Shown here: in pieces, positions 26,776 to 37,079 of the stretch
Layout of the letters: each line of letters starts with the position of its first letter
Position numbering within the stretch: position 1 is the stretch's first letter
Assembly: GCF_905475395.1 (NCBI RefSeq)
Contig: NC_058337.1
Coordinates: 87,786,368-87,850,367, forward strand
Direction of reading: 5' to 3'
DNA: 64,000 nucleotides
Source: Chrysoperla carnea
Lineage: Eukaryota; Arthropoda; Insecta; Neuroptera; Chrysopidae
Program-made: the position numbers and the translations under genes
Notes under the pieces: model-generated
Database searches by the model: none
Told to the model about the DNA's origin: nothing
Seen by the model: only the letters and a program-made list of their open reading frames with translations

Positions 26776-29055
26776 ATATATTTATTTTAATTTTCCTTTT
26801 TAAATATAAGAGTAATCAAAATGATAATAATGTTAATAATTATTTTTTATAAATCAATTTTTAAAAGACCTTGAGATATTTTAAAATATATTTTAAGTAT
26901 TGAAATTGAGATTTGTTTTTTTTTTGAATCCGTATCTTATTCATAACATCCGATCCGATATTATAAATTATTTATGCTGGAATTTTGTTACGAACATTGT
27001 GGTACCATTAAATGCTTCTATTTCAAGAGAGTTATTTGGAAAAATTGAACGAAGGAAATTTTTTAAAATTTATTCATACTATTAAATTTTGATTTTGTCC
27101 CAATTTGTAGCTCAGGAATTAGCTAATCGTAATTACTGTAATTGTGTATGTTACTCGTTGCTAATTTGGTGACGATCTATAATACAAAAACTGATCTAGG
27201 AAATTTGGGCAAAATCGAAATTTAGTTCTCATTCATTATCTTTGATAATATTTATAATACTCTAATACTCTATTTTACTTTGTTGGTAACCGTTGATGAC
27301 TAGTTTTTTTAAATATTTTTCTTATTTTAGAGTAAATAAAGAAAGGCATATGTATATCAATGTATAACTAACACCGGTAAAAATGAGTCACCAAAATTTA
27401 TTTATTGTTGGTCGTTTAGATTGCGATATAATCAGCCGCAAAGTTCGCGATTTCCCCATTCAAAGCATGTAAAACAGCATTTTTCACGAGATAAAAAAAT
27501 TCTCTCGGCAGAATTGAAAAAAAAAGTTAAGAGAGGAGAGTTAAAAAGAATGTTTTTAGAATAAAATAAAAAAAATTTAGATAGGAATAAATCTCGTGTT
27601 TTAAACTGTCAAAATGTCTGAAACTTTTGGATTTAATAGTAAGCTCTATTAGGTTGCTACATTTAATTTCTCGTTAAATTCTGTGAGAAAAATTTTACCC
27701 CAGTTTTAGCATGGTAACGGCAAATACATTATAGGCAGGAAATACCTTATAACAACTGATTTATCGAATTTCCGAAATAGAAACGTTTTTTGCGTGGAAA
27801 GCGGAAATTGCGTGCGTATTGTTATAGCTTGATCTATACTGAAACTAGAGAAGCAAAGAACTCTTCTAGAGTGAATGCACTTACGAGCTCTTTTAGAGTG
27901 AATGTATGTACTTACGTCGTTTTAATTTTGTGTTTATTATTATTTTATGAGTCAAAAAACCGACTGTGGATTAAAATTATAAATTAAATTGGGTAGAATA
28001 AAAACGAAGAACTTTGTAATAAACCGATTTTTCTAAATTTGCATTATTACGCACTTTGACATTTCATCTCGAGCAGTTTCTCTATTCTTTATACTAGATT
28101 TATTTAGCTAGACCTTCTTCTTAAGCATGTAAGCAAGCGAAAATTGCTCTGGTTAGAGCAAATTATTTAGAGTTATAGAGTAGAAACAGCGCTATAATCT
28201 ATAAATAAAAACCTATGCATTATACAGAAACAAGTTTCAAATTAAAGTTATAGAAAATGTTTTTTCTCCGAAAATGATACTCATTTTTGTCGTACGATGC
28301 ATGAGATACTTTAAATAACGTGTATTCTAAGATCACGGCTGTAGCTCGCGCCCTCGTGTCACCAATTTGGGCTTACATTCAGGGGAAAATGCTGAACATA
28401 TTCGAACAAGAGAATATCCTTCCTGTAGAAAATTATATTATGAACTTACTTTATTTGTTCTAGTTATAGGGGTATAATAGCGGTTCAATCTGTTCTTATT
28501 TAACAAATAGTATAATCTTATCAAATAGTACTATTATTATAATCAGTTGTAATGATAATACTGTAATAAACAGCGGCCGATAAAAAAGACAATGTGCTTA
28601 ATTTTATTGCATACAAAGCAGTTGCGTTTTTATCAAAAGGACCCATGACATCCGAAAGGGAAATTAGTCAATTTGGAAGAGCCACTTACACCATCAAAAT
28701 TATTTTTATTATAATTTATTATAAAATTTTAAAATAATAATTTTAATGAATTTTAAAAAATCTAATAAGTAGGTATTAACGGTAATGAGTTTACGTTAAC
28801 GATTTTGGCCATAATTTTTTTTATTGATTTTCAATGAACATTACACATTTTCAATCATTTTTGTCAAGTACCTACCTACTCTCTTAGTAAAAAACAAGAG
28901 ACTAAATACTTAAACATATTTAAATAAAATATTAAAAATATAATGAATTTAATATTTATTAGCTTTTGAAAATAATTAAAATGATTTTAGCTTGTGTAGT
29001 TCAGAATTTTTAGTTCATATAGTTTAGAATGTCTATGTTATAGTTAGATTCCCAT
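26776..29055. other. Intergenic stretch with TE-like fragments
   Basis: No gene recognised. A segment at about 27170-27225 with CTGATCTAGGAAATTTGGGC and AAAATCGAAATTTA is related to 29573-29607, next to the palindrome, so both are probably parts of one repeat family. A partial duplication with TAGAGTGAATG occurs near 27868-27910. Confidence 0.45.
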
Positions 29056-29271
29056 CTGAATTAAAGTATACTCGCTACAAAATGTGCACAGGTTTTATCA
29101 TTCTAAGTGATATGTGAAGTGATTCCCAGATTTTTTCTGAATTAAAGTATATTCGCCACAAAATATGCACAGGTTTTACCATTCTAAGTGATATCTGAAG
29201 TGATCCTGTATGATATGTAACAGCTATATCACTTAAAATGCTAATAGTCCTCTTAGCATTTTAAGTGATAT
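29056..29271. repeat. 81-bp tandem duplication followed by a perfect palindrome
   Basis: Two units of period 81 begin with CTGAATTAAAGTATA (29056 and 29137); each contains TGCACAGGTTTTA and CTAAGTGATAT. They are followed by a perfect 19-bp inverted repeat, ATATCACTTAAAATGCTAA (29226-29244) and its complement (29253-29271) around an eight-base loop. The word AAGTGATAT therefore recurs in direct and inverted orientation. Confidence 0.8.
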
Positions 29272-29340
29272 TACTTAATAATAAATTAATCTAGCCGGCC
29301 GTGTAATTATGTTGCCATTTGTTGTTATGATGACATTTTA

Positions 29341-29562
29341 TTGTTTATGTTAGTGTTTTTATTTTTCAAGAAATATCAACGGCGGTTTTCTGACCGAAGA
29401 ATTCCTAATAAACAAGTTTTCTTTAATCTGCTTCGTCATTTGGCAGAAAAAGTTAATTTTCCTCCCAGTGTGTGTAGGATAGTAAATTTATTATTTAAGC
29501 GGGTGGAGCTGATTTGGTTAGATTTGGTGGCGGACTACAAAAAATTAGCAACGTTACGATGA
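29341..29562 (+). pseudogene. Possible transposon helix-turn-helix (DUF4817-like) fragment
   Basis: A 73-codon open frame includes YQRRFSDRRIPNKQVFFNLL, close in spacing to the DUF4817 pattern (Y..RFP.RR.PS...F..L) found at the N-terminus of many insect transposon proteins. The later VELIWLDLVADYKK part resembles the linker that often follows. No transposase core follows within the frame, and the palindrome begins 150 bp further on. I read it as a broken transposon remnant; a chance resemblance cannot be excluded. Confidence 0.45.
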
Positions 29563-29711
29563 TAATTCATATTGATCTAGGAAAATTGGGGCGAAAATCG
29601 AAATTTATTTTAAAAATTATTGTGTTCAAAGTAGCCTCTTGTAATCATAAGATACCTCCTATTGAGCTCATAGTGTGATCAAATAAAAAAAAAATGGCGT
29701 CAATTTTTAGA

Positions 29712-31019
29712 TAATTCTGAGTTCGGAGAAAAAAATTGAATTTAGTAGATCATTATGATACAAATTGAGGAAACTAAAATCCAACATTTTTTGATGGTCG
29801 GAAGGGGTCCAAAAAAAATGGTAAAGTGGCCTAATCCGGTCTTTCGCGTCAGACACCGTCGGATTGAGTTAAAAATAAAAAAGTGTTCAATGAGCTTACG
29901 CGCCTTAAAAAGGCGAAAAGAATGAGCTGCGAATGAACCCGATTGGTCCATCGATGTCCCCACAAATTGCAAAAAACCATCGATTTTGCTCGAAATTTCA
30001 AAACTTCATAGCTCTTGTTGTTTTAAAGATTCAAAGCTGAGATTTAAATGGATTGTAGCTTTTGTACCCATGAAGTATCACACACAATTTCAGCAAGATC
30101 GAATGTATACTTTTTGCAAACCGCAGCTGAATGCAAAAAACAGGACTTTTGTAAAATGGCCCTAAAAAAGTTGTGGTGCGGTAACGCGCTATTTTTTTTA
30201 CGCGATCATATGCTTCAATAGTTAAAGTAATACCTACTAAAGTGTCAACCTCTCATCTTAAGTAAAAGTTAATAAAATATTAATTTTAAATTACTATTAT
30301 TTTAAATTATAACATTAAAAATAGGATGGGAGTAATGGGAGCAATTATTAAGACAATAATGTCACATAACTTCTGTCTCTTAATAATTGCTCTCATTACT
30401 CCCATCCTATTTTTAATGTTATAATTTAAAATAATAGTAATTTAAAATTAATATTTTATTAACTTTTACTTAAGATGAGAGGTTGACACTTTAGTAGGTA
30501 TTACTTTAACTATTGAAGCATATGATCGCGTAAAAAAAATAGCGCGTTACCGCACCACAACTTTTTTAGGGCCATTTTACAAAAGTCCTGTTTTTTGCAT
30601 TCAGCTGCGGTTTGCAAAAAGTATACATTCGATCTTGCTGAAATTGTGTGTGATACTTCATGGGTACAAAAGCTACAATCCATTTAAATCTCAGCTTTGA
30701 ATCTTTAAAACAACAAGAGCTATGAAGTTTTGAAATTTCGAGCAAAATCGATGGTTTTTTGCAATTTGTGGGGACATCGATGGACCAATCGGGTTCATTC
30801 GCAGCTCATTCTTTTCGCCTTTTTAAGGCGCGTAAGCTCATTGAACACTTTTTTATTTTTAACTCAATCCGACGGTGTCTGACGCGAAAGACCGGATTAG
30901 GCCACTTTACCATTTTTTTTGGACCCCTTCCGACCATCAAAAAATGTTGGATTTTAGTTTCCTCAATTTGTATCATAATGATCTACTAAATTCAATTTTT
31001 TTCTCCGAACTCAGAATTA
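29712..31019. repeat. Giant near-perfect palindrome, 644/646-bp arms with 18-bp spacer
   Basis: The left arm (29712-30355) returns as its reverse complement at 30374-31019. By eye the only differences are one substitution (GGGAGC against GAGAGC) and a two-base indel beside the 18-base spacer. The same 76-codon open frame therefore appears on the minus strand at 29742-29972 and the plus strand at 30759-30989. Each arm has a better-balanced outer two thirds, with a small hairpin CGCCTTTTTAAGGCG, and an AT-rich inner part. It may be a foldback transposon, an inverted duplication, or a fold-back assembly artefact. The flanks show no convincing target duplication. Confidence 0.9.
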
Positions 31020-31135
31020 AATTATTCAAAAAGTTAATTTGATCATATCATCAACAGTTTTTGTTTATTCAACATTTTTCCTCACATATAAAAAACTAAT
31101 AAAAAAAAAACAATTATTTCGTTGTGTAAATCAAT

Positions 31136-31141
31136 TTTATT
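31136..31141 (-). terminator. Poly(A) signal for the downstream cysteine-rich peptide gene
   Basis: AATAAA on the minus strand, about 120 bases past the stop codon of the peptide gene at 31262-31540. It lies between that gene and the palindrome. Confidence 0.5.
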
Positions 31142-31261
31142 TTTAACCTTCAAATAAACTTTAAATGAATAAATTTGCAAAATTAAGTACCTACGTACAA
31201 CTTAAGTATAAATTTATAAAGCATTTATATTATAAAAAAAGATAGATAATCCAAAAAAAAT

Positions 31262-31540
31262 TTATCCATAATGCCTTGTACGACAACCATCCAAACAATA
31301 ATTACAGGTGGAACCTGTGCATTCATTCGTTCCACAACATCCATTTGCATCAGGCGATGAATTATCCTTGCATCGACGTGATCCAGGATCTGGTACACAA
31401 TGCACATGTGCATACGACCCGTAATTATTCGATGTTAAGAATCGTTTTGATCTAATTTCTTGATGATTTGCATTTAAAGTTCGACCATTTGTCATAAAAA
31501 TCACTGCAGCTAACACAATCAAACACAATAAAAAATTCAT
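31262..31540 (-). CDS. Small secreted eight-cysteine peptide precursor A
   Basis: Not recognised as a known family. The 92-residue intronless precursor has a signal peptide (about residues 1-19), a short propart ending in the furin-type site RSKR (30-33) and a 59-residue mature region starting FLTSNNY. The mature cysteine pattern is C-x8-C-x10-CC-x4-C-x4-C-x2-C-x3-C, suggestive of a cystine-knot-like fold with one extra disulfide. It ends in His-Tyr-Gly, so the last Gly could serve as an amidation donor. The paralogue B lies 147 bp upstream on the same strand. An arthropod initiator-like TCAGT occurs at 31567-31571. Candidate roles are antimicrobial, venom-type or peptide hormone; the sequence alone does not choose. 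Confidence 0.85.
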   Translation of the reverse strand: MNFLLCLIVLAAVIFMTNGRTLNANHQEIRSKRFLTSNNYGSYAHVHCVPDPGSRRCKDNSSPDANGCCGTNECTGSTCNYCLDGCRTRHYG

Positions 31541-31640
31541 CTTGATGCTGATAAAGTTTTTGATTTACTGAGTCCTATGCAAAATATTCACATTTGTTAT
31601 CGGTTAAAAGTTAGTGATCCTCATAGACATTAAATGACGA

Positions 31641-31670
31641 ATTTTGATGATTCTATAGATTCATCAAAAT
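31641..31670. repeat. 30-bp near-perfect palindrome between the two peptide genes
   Basis: The arms ATTTTGATGATTCTA and TAGATTCATCAAAAT pair at all but one position, with no loop. It starts 17 bases past the stop codon of peptide B and lies upstream of peptide A. Confidence 0.75.
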
Positions 31671-31687
31671 AACAAATTCAAATACAT

Positions 31688-31969
31688 TTAACCATAACGT
31701 GTTCCGCCACGGCAACCACTCTCACAGTAATTACAATTATCACCCATACATTCACCGGCACCACAACACCCATTTTGATCGGGTCCAGAACGATCTTTGC
31801 ATCTTCCATTTACAGCGAAACAGTACACATGCCGATATGCGTTGTAATTATTTGATGTTAGCCAACGTTTTTCTCGTAATTTATCTTGCGATGATGCAAC
31901 ATTTTTTACGGCTATACCGTAAACCATGGTTATCAACATTAACAATGTAAAACACAGAAAAAACTTCAT
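31688..31969 (-). CDS. Small secreted eight-cysteine peptide precursor B
   Basis: Paralogue of precursor A, 93 residues from the chosen Met: signal peptide (1-18), propart ending in REKR (32-35), then a 58-residue mature region starting WLTSNNY. The cysteine pattern is C-x6-C-x10-CC-x4-C-x4-C-x2-C-x3-C, with conserved TSNNY, CKD, PDxNGCCG, NYC and GCR blocks shared with A, and an end in Arg-Tyr-Gly. An ATG ten codons upstream (31999) would put charged residues before the hydrophobic core and lies almost at the start site predicted from the TATA box, so 31969 is preferred. No introns. No clear poly(A) hexamer lies between its stop and gene A. Family and function unknown. Confidence 0.85.
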   Translation of the reverse strand: MKFFLCFTLLMLITMVYGIAVKNVASSQDKLREKRWLTSNNYNAYRHVYCFAVNGRCKDRSGPDQNGCCGAGECMGDNCNYCESGCRGGTRYG

Positions 31970-32028
31970 GTTTGTAGTCTTGTAAATTGGCTTAGACAAA
32001 ATGAATGCTACAAAATCAACAGGTAGTG

Positions 32029-32036
32029 TTTATATA
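32029..32036 (-). promoter_or_regulatory. TATA box of cysteine-rich peptide gene B
   Basis: TATATAAA on the minus strand, about 60 bases before the preferred start codon. A start site some 30 bases downstream would fall near 32004, which supports translation from 31969 rather than 31999. Confidence 0.55.
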
Positions 32037-32040
32037 TGTA

Positions 32041-32512
32041 TAGCAAATTTATCATATAAGAGTGAGGGACCTTGGGAAGTTTGCTCTTAATATTGATGGG
32101 GAATTTTGTTGATGGATCTGTAGGCTCAACAAGTACCATTTAATTTTTATACTTGGAATTTTATTTCTATGACAGTCAAAGAATGAAGGATGAAGATTAC
32201 ATCAACATTTTCAATCTTTTTTTTTTCATAGGAACAATCTATTAAGTTTTGTATAGATAAAGCAGGATTTTGGAAAATAAAATGGAAAAAACTATAGATT
32301 TTTAAAAATGTAAAGAAACCCATTCACATAAAACAGCAAAGTCTGAGTAAAGTAGATGATTATTGATTCTGCCTGTTCACATGTATGACTATTGACTATT
32401 AATAAAAATATCATTAATATGTACCAGGGATAGAAACCATAATACATTGTATCCCTAAAAATATTTGCGAGCCAATGATTAGTAAGTATTTTATCTTTAA
32501 ACAGTGCAATCA
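32041..32512. other. Intergenic, nothing recognised
   Basis: AT-rich upstream sequence of the peptide pair. No reading frame or repeat was recognised. Confidence 0.5.
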
Positions 32513-32520
32513 GTAAATAA

Positions 32521-32675
32521 TGGGTGATGGACTGGGTTATTGCATGATATATGCATGAAGGAGGTGCACTCAGCCTCTCAAACTAATTGAAGAGCGGGAA
32601 AGGTGGTAAAACACATAATAGTATCACAATGGACTCTATTGTCTAAGGAAAAGCCAATAAACATAAACCTAAACT
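32521..32675 (+). mobile_element. SINE copy 2, 5'-truncated and diverged
   Basis: Shares TGCATGAAGGAGGTGCACTC, AGCCTCTCAAA, GTATCACAATGG and the AACCTAAAC end with the full copy at 22685, but lacks the tRNA-like head and part of the middle. It is flanked by GTAAATAA at 32513-32520 and 32676-32683, a plausible 8-bp target duplication. Confidence 0.8.
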
Positions 32676-32683
32676 GTAAATAA

Positions 32684-33537
32684 AGAATGCCCGACAATGA
32701 AGAAGTGCTGGTGAGCTATAAATATTCACGCAAAGTAAATGCTCGTGATGAGCTGAATATGAGTCCAATCTAAAGTGTAAAGAAATTTAAAGTGTGTTTT
32801 CGAGCCTAATAGTGCATTTTAATTGATTCGAATTTATATTTTTGGTAAATATAAGTTATTTTAAATCAGAATTAAATGATCGAACTACTTAAACTAAACT
32901 GTGTGCTTTAAAAACGTACTTTGTTTTTGAAATGTTGGCCTCGGTAAACTCAAATATAGTTAAATTTGCTGAACCACTAACTAGCATTGTCTCAAAATAA
33001 ATGGCCAAAATTCTACTTGAGAAAGCATTATTTGTGCTTTATTTATTGTATACAAATTTATTAATTTTAAATTAATTTTAGTAAACAAACACAAATAATA
33101 AATAAGTTAATGTTGACTATAAACAACAAAAATAAAAATTCGATGAGTTGAAAAAATTACACTCTCTGTCTATAGTTCGTATGACCAAACTGGCTAAGGC
33201 GATTGGTATGAATCCAAAGATTCGGGTTTGACTCCTGTTTCGACATAATATTAATTGAGAAATTTTAAAAATTAAATCCTATTGTAAAAAAAGGCTTATC
33301 TGGATTATATTTGATTAAAAAATATTTTCTATACCACTGTCCAAATGCAGTCATTACGGATATATACGTTTTGTTCTTAAATATCTTTTGTATGTCAGAG
33401 ATTTCTATAGTTACTAGAACTAGAACAATTAATTTCATTTATCATCTATAGCTCTTTACTATAATCCCAATTAAATCTGCAAACAAAAAGTGAAAATAAA
33501 CAATTGACTGAGTTATATGTTTTGAAACAAATAAAAT

Positions 33538-33568
<31 letters not shown>

Positions 33569-34896
33569 AATTGACCTCTTTGACTCCTTAATATTATTGA
33601 ATGAGTTTAAAATGAAATTGGAATCAAAAGACTCCCTTTTTGAAGCTAGTACCTAAAAATTTTCAACTCTTTATCTTGTGTAGTTCTATAGAAAATATAC
33701 CAGAGTTTTATAATGAGCTTAGACCTAATTTTGGCTATTTTGGGAAAACAAACATATTTACAAAAAAAATGTTTCAAACAAAAGTTGTTCATTTTTAGAA
33801 AATCTAAATTTTTGTTCTATCTGTTACAGTTTAAAAGATGAGTCTCGGATGCATAGCAAGTTTTTTAATTTTTCATTTAAAAAAAATTATTTAACTTTTG
33901 ATGGAATCAGTTTTGATGGAATTGGATCTGTTAATGAAAATTCGGTAAGTTTTTTCTGTGAATATGAAGGTTAATAATTTATAAATTAAACGGTTCAATT
34001 TTTTCATTCTCTGGTGTACATACATTTTTGTTGATGAGGAAAGAACTTAAAAATAAATAGTGGTTTTTTGTCTTTTTCCTTTTAATGATGCCGTTACTTA
34101 AATTTTGGTATTACTTAAAACTCAAACATATTTGATTTTAATGCCAAGATGTCAGCGCCACGAGTAAAAAAATGCAGACCATACTTAAAAAAACTCATTG
34201 AAAACGATTTTTTCATTGAATGAAAAGCCAAAAGATACCTACTTTATTATACATTTTAATTGGTTGTGAACTCTTTTATATGTGAATGGCATGTTCGTAT
34301 GTCTTACAACATTGTGAGCACACATTTCCGTTAAATATTATGTATCTGTAGGCGTTGCAAACTATAGCTCTTTTCTCTATCGCTAGAAAGAGCTCTCTTA
34401 ATATTAAAATTTAATATTGGTGACTTTAGAACACATGCATTATGATATTTGACCTTTAAAACCACTTGAGCATAACAACAGAATGCTGTCCATAAGAGCT
34501 GTACTGCAGTTCATTTAGTATTTTTATGTTTTGTTGGGGTGTAGACTATGAATTATTTGGTCCCCCAGTCGAATACTTGTACATATGGAATTTCTTGGTC
34601 AATCTATAGCCATAATGGTTGCAAAAGAATTACTTATGTATTTTATATTTTCTGTCCGAATTTTCTTATCTTCATTAGGCTATGGCTATTTTTGGCCGTT
34701 CAAGGAATGTCTATTTTGAAAATAATGGATAAGGATATGAATATGATATATCCAGCATAACTAAGTCGTTTGCTATAATTGCTATAGTTTCCTAAATTAA
34801 TGTACCGCTCAGTCAAAAAAACAGTCAGATCCAAGAATACAATGTTCTCTCTCGAGTTTATGTGTATATGTATATGTTGCTGTCTTGTTTATACTG
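32684..34896. other. Intergenic stretch with a tRNA-like module and poly(T) tract
   Basis: No gene recognised. It holds the tRNA-like module at 33175-33247 and a 23-base T run at 33545-33567. The open frame at 34548-34760 has no protein character. Confidence 0.5.
33175..33247 (+). repeat. tRNA-like module (SINE head or pseudo-tRNA)
   Basis: TGACCAAACTGGC (33182-33194) fits an A box and GGTTTGACTCC (33225-33235) differs from the B-box consensus at one base. The T stem pairs at four of five positions and the anticodon stem at four of five, but the acceptor stem fails and position 33 is A rather than T. It is more likely a tRNA-derived SINE head than a working tRNA gene. Confidence 0.5.
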
Positions 34897-34898
34897 TA

Positions 34899-35247
34899 TA
34901 CTGGGTGTGTCAGAACAAATAGTCAATGCCCCTGGAATGTTATAATGAGGCATTCCAAAAACACATTTCAATAATATATGTTTCAGCTTTTCATTTTGTA
35001 CCCAATCTGGTGTATTTGGTTAAAGTTTTTGGTATGTTGGTGAGAGTTATTGTGGCAATTCTAATTATTGGTCTATTATAAATCGAATAATTTGCCACAT
35101 CTCTTAATAAGTGTTAGAACCGACCTCTAAATTTAACTACGACTTTGCTCGAAACATTTACGAAACATGTTTATTAAGTCAAAATTCTTGTTTGACATGT
35201 GAAATTGTCCCCTGGAATATTAACCATTTATTCTGATCCACTCGGTA
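34899..35247. mobile_element. Short MITE with TA-flanked terminal inverted repeats
   Basis: The left end, TACTGGGTGTGTCAGAACAA followed by ATAGTCAAT, is mirrored at the right as ATTAACCATTTATTCTGATC then CACTCGGTA. The arms are about 30 bp with several mismatches. Both ends are embedded in TATAC/GTATA. No coding capacity; a non-autonomous Tc1/mariner-type element is likely. Confidence 0.6.
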
Positions 35248-35249
35248 TA

Positions 35250-37079
35250 CATTGTATGTACAATGATATCTCGAAGTGTAATGGATTGATGTATCAAAGT
35301 TTACAATCAAATTTTATTAAAAAAAGTTGCCTTTTATGTCCGTAAGTATTTATTATAGTGCAGTAGAAGAGTTTAAACATTCATTTTATATTTTCGGATA
35401 TGTTATTTTTTTATAGTACGGTATACAAAAAACCAGAAGGCTCAGTGTCGAGTCTGATACACCAATCTTTCTCACAGTTAAATAAATGAATTTAAGTTGG
35501 ATACATTGTGAAATGGCGCTATTGCTGTTTTGTATTGATAAAATGTCCATCGATCCAATGAATTAATTGAATAAATTGAACATTATAAAAAAGGACGTTT
35601 TTGTTACTTTCTTGGCAATTACCTCAGAAGAATGTAAATATTGTGAGAGTGGTTGTCGAATTTTTGCAAATTATTGTTAAAGGTTGCAATGTTATTGTTG
35701 AAGAATCACCTACGGAATCACCAAAATTAGTCATCAAACTTTTCAAGGTCTCTCTGGGTCACTAACATTGAGAATTTTTGTTTTGTTAAATGTTTTATTT
35801 GTCTTACAATACTCTAGCAGATATATAGGGTGTTTGTTTCTATTTAATAGGGTGTTTGTTTCTGTTTAATTCTATAGCCATGTTGTAGATACACTTAAGT
35901 AAGAGGTCATTTGCAACAAATTTGAAAAATAAACCTAGACCGAAAATACAAGGTTTTGAGTTAGAGCAACTTTTAAATTTGTCGTATGTCTCACATTTTG
36001 TGGCAAAAAACAGCAATCGATACAAAAATTAATACGCTTAGGGGATATAAATAAGCTGAAACTATCAGTTAATAAGTTATTTACTATTTTAAAATACAAT
36101 ACACGACTCAAATCATTATATTATTATGGTGAGAAATATAGGGCAACAAATTGCATGAGTTACAATAATTTTGTACCATGTCGATTTGTTTTAAGAAGAT
36201 TATCTACTAAAAAATTATTAATAATTTGAACTAAATACCCATTGAAATGTATTTTCATCGATTTTTGGGGCAAAGGTATTTTATAGGAAGTGATGCCCAC
36301 TTGAGGGTACGAAAATTACACACAGGTCATTTATGCACCCGTGCGAAGCCCGATTGAGTTGCTTTACGCCAAAAATTATTTGTGTCATAAATTTTTCAGA
36401 TAAGAAGTTTTCTCAACTAGAAAAAATTATGAGGAATGTTTTCCTCATTGATTTTTCATGCTCAAAGAAGGAGATAAATGTTTTAAATGGTTTTCAGAAT
36501 ATTGCGTTCGTTGGACCAATTTTCCACCAATTGGTCCAAAATTTTTAAATGGCATACCTCAATGTATCTGTCACAAAGTTAGACATAATAAAGTTTTCAG
36601 CATATTTGTTAAACTCTTCTGAGACTGATATTTCTAACCACGATGAAAACTGAACCGTCACCAGTTGGGGGAACATGTACTATGATATTTCAGATTCCTT
36701 ATAACGTTTTTATGAGATTTGAAAAAATTAGTCTGAGGCCTCTAACTATCATTCTTTATGGTAATTTTTAATTCAAAATGGGATTGTATAGTGTCTCTTA
36801 ATTGCATTAGTTAAAAACCTGCCGTCCCTAGATCAGTCAGATTCGCCTCTTATTATTTTTTTTAATGATTTTAAACTGCATCCATCATAACAGGAAAATT
36901 ATAAAATAAAATAATAGAGAAATTAAATAAGTGTTCTCACAGGAAATTTATCACTAAAAACAATTTATTTCATAATATTATCTTTTAAAATTATATTAGG
37001 AAAATCTACAATTTAATTGAAATTTCCTAAATTAAATTATTTGTTTACTTTTAAGATGAAATACTTTGTTTTATATTGT
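35250..37079. other. Intergenic stretch with small repeats
   Basis: No gene recognised. A 22-bp tandem duplication containing TAGGGTGTTTGTTTCT lies at about 35825-35868. At 36289-36370 a segment with TGCCCACT, ACGAAAATTA and CACCCGTGCGAAGCC resembles the inverse of 37080-37150. Confidence 0.5.

Noticed and set aside
29742-30989. Two identical 76-codon open frames on opposite strands as genes
   Set aside because: They are the same sequence in the two arms of the palindrome, with no recognisable protein features. The frame is a by-product of the repeat.
31699-31950. Plus-strand 83-codon frame, and a minus-strand frame at 31225-31413
   Set aside because: Both overlap the cysteine-rich peptide genes in other frames and are His/Asn- or Met/Val-rich shadows without signal peptides.
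31970-31999. Upstream ATG for cysteine-rich peptide B
   Set aside because: It lies almost at the start site predicted from the TATA box and would place a polar decapeptide before the signal peptide core.
33175-33247. Functional tRNA gene
   Set aside because: The acceptor stem does not pair and position 33 is not T; a serine anticodon reading would also require a long variable arm that is absent.
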